Positions 18,348-26,981 of a stretch of 64,000 nucleotides of DNA are shown here, one piece after another. Every line of letters begins with the position of its first letter. The stretch's first letter is position 1. The notes beneath the pieces were generated by a model. That model had not been told where the DNA came from. It saw only the letters and a list, made by a program, of their open reading frames with translations, and searched no databases. Origin of the DNA: UBA2199 sp964628035 (GTDB lineage: Bacteria > Acidobacteriota > Aminicenantia > UBA2199); contig CAZVPI010000001.1 of the NCBI GenBank assembly GCA_964628035.1, positions 310,001 through 374,000 on the forward strand. The letters are read 5' to 3'. Position numbers and translations under genes: made by a program.

Positions 18348-19216
18348 AGGCCTACCTCGTCTTTTTGCGCGACATCAAGAAATTTTCGCCGCACACCGTC
18401 CGCGCCTACGGCGGCGACATCCGCCAGTTCCTGGACTACCTGGCCGGCAACCGCCTCGCGGCCGACAAGGCCAGCGCCCGCGCCTTTGTCGCCTGGGTCT
18501 TCGGCCGCAGCCGCAACAAGGCCACGGCGGCGCGCAAGATCTACGCCGTGCGCTCGTTCTACGCCTACCGCCTGCGCCGCGGGACGATCGCGCGCAATCC
18601 CCTCGACGGGCTGAGCGCCCCCAAAGAGGAGCGGCGCCTGCCGCGCGTGCTGACCGAGGAGGAACTGGCCTCGTTTCTCGACGCGCTGCCCGAGGCCGGC
18701 TTCCTGGAGCTGCGCAACAAAGCGCTGTTCGAGTTCCTCTACGCCACCGGCCTGCGTGTTTCCGAGCTGACCGGCCTCCGCGCCGGCGACCTGCGCCTGG
18801 GCGACCGGCTGGTGCGCGTCCTGGGCAAGGGGCGCAAGGAGCGCATCGTCCCCTTCCATGAGCAGGCCGCGGCCGTCCTGGGCCGTTACCTGCAACGGCT
18901 GCGCGCCGAATTCCCCGGCGCCGGCGATTGCGTCTTCGTCAACCGCAGCGGCGGCCCGCTCACGCCGCGCTCGGTCGAGCGCATCCTGAAGTCGGCCTTC
19001 CGCCTCCTCTCGCGCTCGCAGGCCGACATCCATCCCCACCTGCTGCGCCACTCGTTCGCCACCCACCTGCTGCGGCGCGGGGCCAACCTGCGCGCCATCC
19101 AGGAGCTCCTGGGCCACTCCAGCCTGGCCACGACCCAGAAATACACCACCCTCGACCTGGGAGACCTGATGCGCGCCTACCGCCGCTTCCATCCCCGCGA
19201 CGGAGGCGGCACATGA
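18323..19216 (+). CDS. xerC: Tyrosine recombinase XerC/XerD
   Basis: The 297-residue product has the N-terminal SAM-like core-binding domain (1-90, FSPHTVRAYGGDIRQFLDYL) and the catalytic domain. Arg lies in ATGLRVSELTGLR, Lys in LGKGRKERIVP, HLLRHSFATHLL gives His-x-x-Arg, LLGHSS gives the second His, and KYT the nucleophilic Tyr. It resolves chromosome dimers at dif. Its place in the topA-trmFO-xerC order and overlaps with both neighbours point to housekeeping Xer rather than an integron or phage integrase. Confidence 0.94.
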   Translation: MDQEKRDLEAYLVFLRDIKKFSPHTVRAYGGDIRQFLDYLAGNRLAADKASARAFVAWVFGRSRNKATAARKIYAVRSFYAYRLRRGTIARNPLDGLSAPKEERRLPRVLTEEELASFLDALPEAGFLELRNKALFEFLYATGLRVSELTGLRAGDLRLGDRLVRVLGKGRKERIVPFHEQAAAVLGRYLQRLRAEFPGAGDCVFVNRSGGPLTPRSVERILKSAFRLLSRSQADIHPHLLRHSFATHLLRRGANLRAIQELLGHSSLATTQKYTTLDLGDLMRAYRRFHPRDGGGT

Positions 19217-20160
19217 GCAGGAAAACCCTGTGGTTCCTGGCCAAGCTCGTGGTCGGGGTGGGGCTTCTCCTCTACCTGGGGCTGGTCATCGCCCGGCCGC
19301 GCGAGATCGCGGCCGTGATCGCCTCCGCCTCGTGGCCGCTGCTGCTGCTGGCCTTCGCCCTGCACGCCTTGGGCTTTCTCATTTCGGCCAAGCGCTGGAA
19401 GCTCATCCTCGACCGCCAGGGCGGGGGATTCGGCCTCTCCGAGCTGGCGCGGTCGCTGCTGGTCGGCTCCTTCTTCAACCTGTTCCTGCCCACGCGCTTC
19501 GGCGGTGACGTCGTCCGCGTCAGCGACACGCGGCGCACCGGCAGCGGCGTGACCGGTTCGCTGGCGGTGGTGGCCTTCGAGCGCATGAGCGGCATCGTAG
19601 CCCTGCTCCTGTTCGCCCTCCTGGCGTCGCTGCTGAAGGTCGGTTTCCTGCTCCAGATGCCCATCCTCGCCGTCTCGCTGGCGGTCAGCCTGGCCGGGGT
19701 GACGCTGCTCTGGCTGGCTTGGCGCAGGCTGCCGCGCGGCTGGCTGGCCGGCCGCACCTGCCGCCTGCCCTGGATCGGCCGACTTCTCGCCCGGCTCGAC
19801 GCCTTTCACGGCATCATCCTCGACTTCCTCGGGCAGCCCCGGCTCTCGCGGCGGGTCTTCCTCTGGGCCCTGCTGCTGCAGTGCAACGTGGTGCTGCATT
19901 ACTTCCTCATCGGCCAGGCGCTGGGCCTGGCGCGCATCCCGCTGATCGATTATTTCTTCTCCATCCCCATGATGCTGTTCGTGCTCTCCTTCCCGATCTC
20001 GATCAACGGCCTTGGGGTCCGCGACCTGTTTTTGGTGCGGCTGTTCGTCCCTTACGGCTACGCCGCCGAATTCGCCATCGCCTTTTCCCTGATCGACCTG
20101 GGCTTCAACGTCGTGCTCGGGATCATCGGCGGCGTGATCTACATCCTCCGCGGCCGATGA
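19213..20160 (+). CDS. UPF0104 / lysylphosphatidylglycerol-synthase-type transmembrane (flippase-like) protein
   Basis: The 315-residue product has about eight helices with the family segments ISAKRWKLILDRQG, LLVGSFFNLFLPTRFGGDVVRV, VVAFERMSGIVALLLFALLA, FPISINGLGVRDLFLVRLFVPYG and the C-terminal GIIGGVIYILRG. Homologues form the membrane half of aminoacyl-phosphatidylglycerol synthases or act alone as putative lipid flippases; there is no synthetase domain here. ATG at 19213 overlaps the xerC stop (ATGA), as does its own stop with the next ATG. Confidence 0.85.
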   Translation: MSRKTLWFLAKLVVGVGLLLYLGLVIARPREIAAVIASASWPLLLLAFALHALGFLISAKRWKLILDRQGGGFGLSELARSLLVGSFFNLFLPTRFGGDVVRVSDTRRTGSGVTGSLAVVAFERMSGIVALLLFALLASLLKVGFLLQMPILAVSLAVSLAGVTLLWLAWRRLPRGWLAGRTCRLPWIGRLLARLDAFHGIILDFLGQPRLSRRVFLWALLLQCNVVLHYFLIGQALGLARIPLIDYFFSIPMMLFVLSFPISINGLGVRDLFLVRLFVPYGYAAEFAIAFSLIDLGFNVVLGIIGGVIYILRGR

Positions 20161-21275
20161 GCTTCCCCAAGCGCATCCTGCCCCTGGCCGCCGCCCTGCT
20201 GCTGCTGGCCTCCTCCAGCCAGGACAAGCTGCGCGAGATCCAGTTGCGCATCGAGGCGGTGCAGGCCAAGCTGGCCGAAAGCAAGCGCGACAAGTCCTCG
20301 CTGCTGAACGACATCTATGCCCTGGAGCTCCAGGCCGAGGCCGCCCTCATCGAGGTGAACAAGGCCAACCTGCTGCTGGCCGACGCCCAGGAGCAGATGG
20401 CGCGCAAGCGCCGGGAGGAGGAGGCGTTGCGCACCCGCGTCCAGGGCTCGCTGGACCAGGTGCGGCGCATCCTGCGCGTCCTCTACAAGATGGGCGACCT
20501 GGGCTACGTCAAGCTGTTCCTCAACATCAACAGCGTCGACCAGCTCTTCCGCAACTACCGGCTGATCGTCGCCCTGATGGACGAGCGCATCCACCAGGTG
20601 CGCCAGATCCGCCAGGACATCCTCCGCCTGCAGAAGCTGCAGGCCGAGCTGAACGCCGAGGTGCGGCGCCTGGCCGGGCTCAGGGCCGAGAAGGCCGGGC
20701 GGCTGGTGCGCCTGCAGGGGCTGAAGCGGGACAAACTGGACATGATCGCCCGCATCAACCGCGAGCGCGACCTCAATGCCCGCCTCCTCGACGAGCTGCG
20801 CACGGAGAGCGAGAACCTGACCCGCTTCCTGGACCAGAAGGCCGTGGCCTCGGCCCCGGACGCCACCGACCTGCAGCCGCAGCGCGGCCGCCTGGACTGG
20901 CCGCTGCGGGGAACGGTCATTTCCAGCTTCGGCAGGAAGAAAAGCGCCACGTTCAACACCTACACCATGAACAACGGCATCGAGATCAAGCCGGAGGCGG
21001 GCGACGAGGTCCGCGCCGTGGGCGGCGGCGAGGTCATCTTCGGCGATTACTTCAAGGGCTACGGCAACCTGCTCATCCTGCAGCACGCCAACAACTTCCA
21101 CACCCTGTACGGCCATTGCGAGAGCTTCCTCAAGAAGCCGGGGCAGCGGGTGGCCGCCGGCGAGGTCATCGCCCTGGCGGGTTCCTCCGGTTCGCTCTAC
21201 GGCAAGTCGCTCTATTTCGAGATCCGCCAGAACCTGAAGCCGCTCGATCCCTTGCTGTGGCTGGGGAAGAAGTGA
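20157..21275 (+). CDS. EnvC-like murein hydrolase activator (coiled coil plus LytM/M23 domain)
   Basis: The 372-residue product has a hydrophobic signal region (ILPLAAALLLLASS), a long coiled coil (about 20-230) and a C-terminal LytM domain (about 250-370). The domain is largely degenerate: the first zinc-ligand block reads NNGIEIKP instead of HxGxD, and the last LHFEIR motif reads LYFEIR, although YGH is kept. That is the EnvC pattern, in which the domain activates an amidase instead of cutting peptidoglycan. The next gene is YibQ-like, the same order as envC-yibQ in Escherichia coli. Start by ATGA overlap. Confidence 0.88.
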   Translation: MSFPKRILPLAAALLLLASSSQDKLREIQLRIEAVQAKLAESKRDKSSLLNDIYALELQAEAALIEVNKANLLLADAQEQMARKRREEEALRTRVQGSLDQVRRILRVLYKMGDLGYVKLFLNINSVDQLFRNYRLIVALMDERIHQVRQIRQDILRLQKLQAELNAEVRRLAGLRAEKAGRLVRLQGLKRDKLDMIARINRERDLNARLLDELRTESENLTRFLDQKAVASAPDATDLQPQRGRLDWPLRGTVISSFGRKKSATFNTYTMNNGIEIKPEAGDEVRAVGGGEVIFGDYFKGYGNLLILQHANNFHTLYGHCESFLKKPGQRVAAGEVIALAGSSGSLYGKSLYFEIRQNLKPLDPLLWLGKK

Positions 21276-21294
21276 TAGAATCGCCCTTCCCGCT

Positions 21295-22497
21295 ATGAAC
21301 AGGCCAAGACCGCAGCCGCGCCGCCCCGCTCCGCCCGCCCGCCGGGCCGCCGCCCTCTCCTTCGCCGCCTTCAGCCTCGTCGCCCTGGCGATCGTGGCCG
21401 CCCTGGAGTGGATCGACTTCCGGGAGGGCAGGCCCTCCTTCCTCTTCGAGCACGTGCTGCGGCTGGACAGGAGGCGGCCCGGCGCGGAGCGCTTCCAGGG
21501 CGACCTGGCAACGCGGCTCATGGCGCAGGGGACGGCCTACGATTTCGTCCGCGACCGCGACGGTGTGGCCCACGTGAAGGTCGACCTGGGACGGTCCGGC
21601 TTCGCCGGCTTCGCCCGCGACCTGGGCCGCCTGGTCGAGCGCCACGGCGGGCTGTTGCGGCTGAGCGAGGTCCAGGGCGACGGCGAGCGCACCGTGCGCC
21701 TCTACCAGGTCCGCTTCGGCCGCGAGCTGACCCATGTCATCCTGGCCAGCGCCAGGCTCGGGCGCGGGGCAACGCCGGCGCGGGAACGGCCCGCGGCCCA
21801 GCCGCCGGCCGGGGCGCGCGCCGACCGCGGCAGGCCGCCGCGCCTGGCCATCGTCATCGACGACATCGGCTACGCCGACCTGGTGTCCGACCGCCTGCAC
21901 GAGCTGGGCATCCCCGTCACCGGCGCCGTCATCCCCTCCGCCCCCTACGCCCGCAGCGAGGCCCAGCGGCTGCGCGTCTTCGGGCTGGAGGAGATCATCC
22001 ACCTGCCCATGCAGCCCAGGGATCCGGCCAACCACCACCCGCGCGGCCAGTTCGTCCTGGTCGACTCGAGCGACGCCGAGATCACGGCCCTGCTCGACGA
22101 GGCGTTGCGCGCCGTCCCCTACGCCAAGGGGCTGAACAACCACATGGGCTCGCGGCTCACCTCCGAGCCGGCGGCGGCCCGGCGCCTGCTCGAGCAGGTC
22201 AAGGCGCGCGGGCTGTTTTTCGTCGACTCCAAGACGGCGCCCTCGACCGTGGCCCACGCCATCGCCCGCGAGCTGGGCATCCCCACCGTATTGCGCGACG
22301 TCTTCCTCGACGACGTGCAGACCTACGAGCACAGCGCCGGACAGCTGCGCCGGTTGGTCGAGGTGGCGCGCGCGAAGGGGCGGGCCCTGGCCATCGGCCA
22401 TCCCTTCCCCAGCACCCTGGCGGCCCTGGCCGATTCCGTCCCCTGGCTCAGGCAGCAGAAGGTGGAGATCGTCTTCGTATCGCAGATACTGGAATAG
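21295..22497 (+). CDS. Divergent polysaccharide deacetylase (YibQ-like)
   Basis: The 400-residue product has one N-terminal membrane anchor (about 18-42, AALSFAAFSLVALAIVAALEW), a variable region and a C-terminal NodB-like fold (about 180-400). Motifs: LAIVIDDIGY with the catalytic Asp pair, EEIIHLPMQP, GLNNHMGSRLT with the His, FFVDSKTAPSTVA and AIGHPFPSTL. The YibQ group is thought to deacetylate a periplasmic glycan, but the substrate is unproven. It follows the EnvC-like gene by 19 nt and ends the operon. Confidence 0.88.
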   Translation: MNRPRPQPRRPAPPARRAAALSFAAFSLVALAIVAALEWIDFREGRPSFLFEHVLRLDRRRPGAERFQGDLATRLMAQGTAYDFVRDRDGVAHVKVDLGRSGFAGFARDLGRLVERHGGLLRLSEVQGDGERTVRLYQVRFGRELTHVILASARLGRGATPARERPAAQPPAGARADRGRPPRLAIVIDDIGYADLVSDRLHELGIPVTGAVIPSAPYARSEAQRLRVFGLEEIIHLPMQPRDPANHHPRGQFVLVDSSDAEITALLDEALRAVPYAKGLNNHMGSRLTSEPAAARRLLEQVKARGLFFVDSKTAPSTVAHAIARELGIPTVLRDVFLDDVQTYEHSAGQLRRLVEVARAKGRALAIGHPFPSTLAALADSVPWLRQQKVEIVFVSQILE

Positions 22498-22794
22498 ATC
22501 TCGGCGCACGGCGAACGGTGGGAAAAAGCGACCGAACCTTCGTGACGCGTGACGCGAAGAATCACCTGGGTGGTGCAAAATGGATTGCTCACAATAGGCG
22601 AAACTGAGAAGGCCTTCTTAAGTGGAATGTTCCGGTAATATTCTTCCTGCCCCTGATATCCTCCCCTTGTATTGTGTGTTGCATTCTATTATGTCAATGA
22701 TCGGGCGCCGCAACCCGCCACTGTTCACTCGTCAACGGAGTCCGCTTCTTGGCTGTTGCTTAAGCCGTACGCCGGATGCAGCATGCCCAGAACC
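22498..22794. repeat. Gap before prfB with a CNNACGG / TGACGCG composite repeat
   Basis: At 22502-22530 CGCACGG and CGAACGG units run into GGGAAAAA. At 22534-22556 GAACCTTCGTGACGCG is followed by a second TGACGCG heptamer. This order matches the gap at 6468-6524. Further on is the perfect 12-bp palindrome AGAAGGCCTTCT (22607-22618). The remaining sequence is comparatively AT-rich, and I see no gene in it. Confidence 0.55.
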
Positions 22795-22823
22795 TTGACG
22801 TTCACGCCCAAAGCCGCTACAAT
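22795..22823 (+). promoter_or_regulatory. prfB promoter, leaderless geometry
   Basis: TTGACG (22795-22800), 17 bp, TACAAT (22818-22823), then 6 nt to the ATG at 22830. It independently supports that ATG as the true RF2 start. Confidence 0.75.
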
Positions 22824-22829
22824 CGCCCC

Positions 22830-23922
22830 ATGGAACTTGTTCAACTCAAGTCGCTGTTCGCCGAACTGAAGCAGAAAGCCTCCGACCTACGGGGGTTTCT
22901 TTGAAATAGCCGGAAAGACCGAGCGCATCAAGGAGATCGACGCCAGACTGAGCGACCCCGCCCTGTGGGGCAAGCCCCAGGAGGCGGCCCGCCTGCAGAA
23001 GGAGAAGAAGCTGCTCAACGGCTTCCTGCTCATCGACTCCAAGCTGGGCTTCACCGTCGAGGAGCTGGAGACCTATTTCCAGCTGATCGACGAGGACCCC
23101 TCCCTCCTCCCCGAGCTGGAGGAGAAGATCGGCCGCTTCCGGGAATACGTGGAGGAGACCGAGATCAAGCACTATCTCGACGGCGAAAACGACGCCAGCA
23201 ACGCCTTCCTGAGCATCCACCCCGGCGCCGGCGGCACCGAGAGCCAGGACTGGGCCGAGATCCTGCTGCGCATGTACCTGCGCTTCTCGGAGCGCCTGGG
23301 CTACAAGGCCGAGATCACCGACATCCTGGCCGGCGAGGAGGCGGGGGTCAAGAGCGTCAGCGTGCGCGTCGAGGGCGAGTACGCCTTCGGTTACCTGAAG
23401 GAGGAGATCGGCGTCCACCGCCTGGTGCGCATCTCGCCCTTCGACGCCAACAAGCGCCGCCACACCTCGTTCGCCGCCGTCTTCGTCATCCCCGAGGTCG
23501 ACGACGCCATCTCCATCGACATCGACGCCAAGGACCTGCGCATCGACACCTACCGCTCCTCGGGCAAGGGCGGCCAGCACGTCAACCGCACCGATTCGGC
23601 GGTGCGCATCACCCACTTGCCGACCAACACGGTGGTGCAGTGCCAGAGCGAGCGTTCGCAGCACCAGAACAAGGACCGGGCCATGAAGATGCTGCGCTCC
23701 AGGCTGTACGACCTGGAGAGGAAGAAGCAGCAGAAAATCAAGGATCAGATCGAGGACGGCAAGGGCGGCATCGCCTGGGGCAACCAGATCCGCTCCTACG
23801 TCATGCAGCCCTACCAGAGCATCAAGGACCACCGCACCGGCCTCGAGCGCGGCGACGTCCAGCGCGTCCTCGACGGCGACATCCTGGCATTCATAAAGGA
23901 ATCGCTGAAGCTTCCCAGATAG
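22830..23922 (+). CDS. prfB: Peptide chain release factor 2, expressed through a +1 programmed frameshift
   Basis: RF2 ends translation at UGA and UAA. Frame 0 starts at ATG 22830 and reads MELVQLKSLFAELKQKASDL, then RGFL, then an in-frame TGA at 22902-22904. Skipping the T at 22902 continues EIAGKTERIKEIDARLSDP in the +1 frame to 23922, giving about 363 residues. The site GGGGGTTTCTTTGA is the classical RF2 autoregulatory slip site (internal SD-like G-run, CTT slipping to TTT, UGA). The +1 frame carries the peptidyl-hydrolase GGQ loop SSGKGGQHVNRTDSAVR. The base after TGA is A, not the usual C. ATG 23149 in the second frame is not the start. Confidence 0.96.
22888..22904 (+). promoter_or_regulatory. 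RF2 programmed +1 frameshift signal
   Basis: A CGGGGG run acts as internal Shine-Dalgarno sequence, followed by TTT CTT TGA. RF2 shortage should favour slippage of CTT-tRNA by one base, giving negative feedback on RF2 level. Confidence 0.93.
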
Positions 23923-24211
23923 AACTTGGCGTACGCTGCACCCGGACGGCAACGGTGAAGGAAGAAATTCGAGTGACAAGTGACGAGTGACAAGTGACGA
24001 GTCGCGCTTCGCGCGCTAGGCAAGAGCAAGAAATATCCCAAGCACAAAATTCCAAAACAAGCTCCGCTTTCTGATCTCCCTATGACCCATACGGTCCCCA
24101 CTCACAAGGCAAAAGGAAAAAGGTGAAAGTGAAAATCCCTGGAATTTTCTCGTCCCTGAACGCTCGTCACGAAAGCCGGCTTATGGCTCGCTACTACCAC
24201 TACCACCATCA
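23923..24211. repeat. Convergent gap with a (GTGACRA)4 array and related repeats
   Basis: Between prfB and the glycosidase gene. At 23973-24000 GTGACAA and GTGACGA heptamers alternate, four units in all. A GCGC-TTC-GCGC hairpin follows (24004-24014). At 24028-24058 there is a CCCAAGC..CAAAATTCCAA segment, at 24106-24138 reversed TTTTRCC-type heptamers (GGCAAAA, GGAAAAA, GGTGAAA), near 24147-24172 a reversed TTCGTGACGAG segment, and at 24191-24218 a CACTAC hexamer array that touches the glycosidase stop codon. Confidence 0.65.
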
Positions 24212-26074
24212 CTACCGCTGATAGTTCTGTTGGTTCGCGATCTCGCTCCTGCCCTTCTTGCTGACGCAGGTCTTCTTGCCCGAAGCCGGCACTACGCAGA
24301 TCTCCTTTTTTGCCAGGCTGGCAATGTCGATGATCGCCTTGCCGGAAATCTCCGCCGTGAAGCGGTCGCCGGACTTGGAAACGGTCAATTTATAGCGGTC
24401 GCTTGCGACGGGCAACGAGTAGCGGTCGAACTCCTCGCGCAGGCCCAGGCGGCCGAAAAGGATCGCCTCGCCCAGGACGCCGGCGGCGCCGGCGTAGAAC
24501 AGCGCCCCGCGGCCGTTGCCGTTGCGGTCCGACCACTCGAAGAGGTTCATGTCGGCCAGGTTCTTGGCGACGATTTCTTCCAGATAGCGGTCGGCTTCCT
24601 CGCGGAAGCCGTTCTCGTACAGGGCGCTGACCAAGCGGCCGCCGATCCAGTCCCATTCGCCGCCGTTCTGGTAGCTCCAGGGGACGCGCAGCAGCGGGTG
24701 GGGGAAGAAGTTCTCCGGGAAGGGCGGCAGCAGGGTGAAGGAGACGCTGCGCAGCCCGTAACGGCCGCGGCGCTCCTCCAGCGCGCGCAGGAAGCGGGCG
24801 ATCTCCTTGCCCGGCATCAGCCCGGCGCGCAGGGCCTCGGCGTTGCCGCCCACGGCCAGGATGTTGCGCTCCCATGCCAGCGCCTTGCCGCCGCCTTCGA
24901 CGCGGTGGACGATGAAGTAGCCGCGGTCGGGAAGATAAAGCTGCCTGCGGCTTGCATCAACGACCGCCTGCCGCCGCTGCCGCCAGCGGGCGGCCATGCC
25001 CGGGTCCCCGAGCCGTTCGGCCATGAGGGCCAGCCTTTGCGCCGCCCGCACGAACAGGGCCTGGGCGTAGGTCGAATAGGTGCGCCGCGAGCGGTCGGAG
25101 AGCTTGATCGCGCGCTGGTCGGGGTGGGATCGCTCGACGTCGCCCCAGTCGGCGGTGAAGCCGCTCCAGAGCAGCCCGCGACCGGGGTCGCGGCGGTTCC
25201 GCCACAGCCACTCCAGGGCCATGTCCAGCCGCTTCAGCCTGGCGACGCCCGCCGCCTGCCCCGCCAGCCAGGCGGGATCGTCCAGGGCCAGGTGCCAGGC
25301 GGCGATGACCAGCGAGCTCTCCTGGTCGCTCTCCACCGTGTTCTTGTCGCAGCGCCCGGCGCTGTCGACCCAGTCCCGCACCTCGCCGTCCCGTCCCTGG
25401 ACCGCGAAAAAGCGGTCGAGGATCGCCTGCAGGTCGTCCGCCGGGTAGAAAAAGCGGGCATAGGGCAGGATGGTGGCCGTGTCGCGGATCCAGAGCTGCG
25501 GGTAGTCGCTGCCGGCGGCGAAGCCGAAAAGCCTCCCTCCCAGGCGGATTTCATTGTTGCGCAGGGTCTGGCGCAGCAGGTACTGCCCGCGGTCGAGCAC
25601 GGCGCTGCCGCTCTCCCAGAAGGTCGGCAGCCAGCTCTTTTGAAAGGCCTGGGAAACCAGCGGCAGCAGGAGCAGGGAGACGGCGGCCGGGCTCCAGCCC
25701 TTGTCCCGTCCCCAGAACCGCCCTTCGCGCACCAGGTCCCATTCCAGGAGATAGCGGCCTGGAGCGTGGCTGAAAAAGACCGGCAGGTCGAAGGCGGCCG
25801 TGGTGCCCGGGCGCACCGGCGCCGGCAGCGCGAAGCGCCGGTTGTCGAAGATGACGTCGCGGCCGGCCGCGTCGCGCACGTGGTAGGAAAGGAAGAAACC
25901 CGCGGCCGTCTCCAGGCGCAGGGGGGAGCGGTTGTGCACGGTGAAGCGCAGCACGACCTTCTCGCCCTGGCGCGCGGTCACGGCCGCCGGCGCGCAGCCG
26001 ATCTCGACCCCGGCGGCGGCAAGGGCGGCCTGCGGCAGCAGCAGGGCCAGGAGCAGGAGGGCCGGGCGCCTCAC
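24212..26074 (-). CDS. Secreted six-hairpin glycosidase, family unassigned (debranching-enzyme-like)
   Basis: The 620-residue product starts at a GTG (26074) overlapping the rfbD stop, and has a signal peptide (RRPALLLLALLLPQAALAAA). A beta-sandwich region covers about 25-150. An (alpha/alpha)6 glycosidase core covers about 180-540, with DYPQLWIRDTATILPYARF, NTVESDQESSLVIAAWHLAL, LLWSGFTADWGDVE, PWSYQNGGEWDWIGGRLV and NLFEWSDRNG. These resemble amylo-alpha-1,6-glucosidase-like enzymes, but the exact family and sugar are unknown. The C-terminal 60 residues are lysine-rich and family-unrelated, and the stop lies at the edge of a hexamer repeat. It is last in the sugar operon. Confidence 0.72.
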   Translation of the reverse strand: MRRPALLLLALLLPQAALAAAGVEIGCAPAAVTARQGEKVVLRFTVHNRSPLRLETAAGFFLSYHVRDAAGRDVIFDNRRFALPAPVRPGTTAAFDLPVFFSHAPGRYLLEWDLVREGRFWGRDKGWSPAAVSLLLLPLVSQAFQKSWLPTFWESGSAVLDRGQYLLRQTLRNNEIRLGGRLFGFAAGSDYPQLWIRDTATILPYARFFYPADDLQAILDRFFAVQGRDGEVRDWVDSAGRCDKNTVESDQESSLVIAAWHLALDDPAWLAGQAAGVARLKRLDMALEWLWRNRRDPGRGLLWSGFTADWGDVERSHPDQRAIKLSDRSRRTYSTYAQALFVRAAQRLALMAERLGDPGMAARWRQRRQAVVDASRRQLYLPDRGYFIVHRVEGGGKALAWERNILAVGGNAEALRAGLMPGKEIARFLRALEERRGRYGLRSVSFTLLPPFPENFFPHPLLRVPWSYQNGGEWDWIGGRLVSALYENGFREEADRYLEEIVAKNLADMNLFEWSDRNGNGRGALFYAGAAGVLGEAILFGRLGLREEFDRYSLPVASDRYKLTVSKSGDRFTAEISGKAIIDIASLAKKEICVVPASGKKTCVSKKGRSEIANQQNYQR

Positions 26075-26967
26075 GGCCTTCCCTCCGCGGGCCGCTTGAG
26101 CTCGGCGAAGTAGTCCTTCAGGTTCTCGCGCCAGGGGCGGACGCGCAGGCCGAGCTCGCGTTGCGCCCGGGTCGTGTCGAGCGCCGCCCGTTGCGGCCGT
26201 TGTGCCCGCGCCGGGTACTCGGTCGTGGGGATGGCGGCGATGGCGGCCGGGCGGGCGAGCAGCCCGGCGGCCAGCCCCTCCTCCTGGATGGCCGTCGCGA
26301 AGTCGAACCACGAGATCACCCCCTCGTCGCAGTAATGGAAGGTGCCGTAGGATTGGTTCTGCCCGGCGACCAGGCCGGCCACGTTGGCCGCCAGCAGGCC
26401 GGCGTAGGTCGGCGAGCCGAACTGGTCGCAGACCACGCGCGCCTCCCTGCCCTCGGCGAAGCGGCGCATCATGGCGGTTGCAAAATTGGCGCCGTGAACG
26501 CCGTAGAGCCAGGAGACGCGCAGCAGGAAATGGCGCTCGAGGCAGGCCGCCAGACGCCGCTCCCCCTCCAGCTTGCTGCGGCCGTAGGCCGAGAGCGGGC
26601 GCGGCTCGTCGGCCTCGCGGTAGGGCCCGGCGCGGTCGCCGGCGAAGACATAGTCGGTCGAGAAGTGGACCAGCACCGCCCCCATCCCGGCGGCCAGGCG
26701 GGCCAGGTTCTCCACGCCGCCGGCGTTCACGGCGAAGGCCTCCTCGGGCTCCTCCTCGGCGCGGTCGACCGCCGTGTAGGCGGCGCAGTTGACGATCCAG
26801 GCGAAACGGCGGTTGCCGGCGAAGCCCGCCAGGGCGTCGCGGTCGCGGATGTCCACCTCGCGGTCGCTGGCCACGAAGGCCAGGCCGCGGGCGAGGAACT
26901 CGCCGGCCAGCTGCCGGCCCAGCATGCCGGCGGCGCCGACGAGCCAGATCCCCGCTTCCGCTGCCAC
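26071..26967 (-). CDS. rfbD: dTDP-4-dehydrorhamnose reductase
   Basis: The 298-residue short-chain dehydrogenase makes dTDP-L-rhamnose. The N-terminal NAD(P) loop is IWLVGAAGMLGRQL; further marks are DIRDRDAL, IVNCAAYTAVDRAEEEPEEAFAVNAGGVENLA, FSTDYVFAGDRAGPYREAD and the catalytic YGRSKLEGE (YxxxK). The start is GTG at 26967, 14 nt after rfbA. rfbB and rfbC, needed for the two middle steps, are not in the window. Confidence 0.93.
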   Translation of the reverse strand: MAAEAGIWLVGAAGMLGRQLAGEFLARGLAFVASDREVDIRDRDALAGFAGNRRFAWIVNCAAYTAVDRAEEEPEEAFAVNAGGVENLARLAAGMGAVLVHFSTDYVFAGDRAGPYREADEPRPLSAYGRSKLEGERRLAACLERHFLLRVSWLYGVHGANFATAMMRRFAEGREARVVCDQFGSPTYAGLLAANVAGLVAGQNQSYGTFHYCDEGVISWFDFATAIQEEGLAAGLLARPAAIAAIPTTEYPARAQRPQRAALDTTRAQRELGLRVRPWRENLKDYFAELKRPAEGRP

Positions 26968-26981
26968 GCGTCCGGCCGGCG

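Noticed and set aside
18323..19216. xerC as a mobile-element integrase
   Set aside because: It is embedded by overlaps in a housekeeping operon (topA, trmFO) with normal base composition and no attachment repeats.
22672..22869. 65-codon open frame upstream of prfB
   Set aside because: It crosses the prfB promoter and start in another frame and has no ribosome site or recognisable sequence.
23149..23922. ATG 23149 as prfB start
   Set aside because: It would drop the first RF2 domain. Frame 0 plus the +1 frameshift gives a full-length, family-typical RF2 with its own promoter.
23971..24002. GTGACRA array as a CRISPR or iteron origin
   Set aside because: Four 7-bp units without spacers are far too short for CRISPR. 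No replication gene or DnaA boxes lie nearby.
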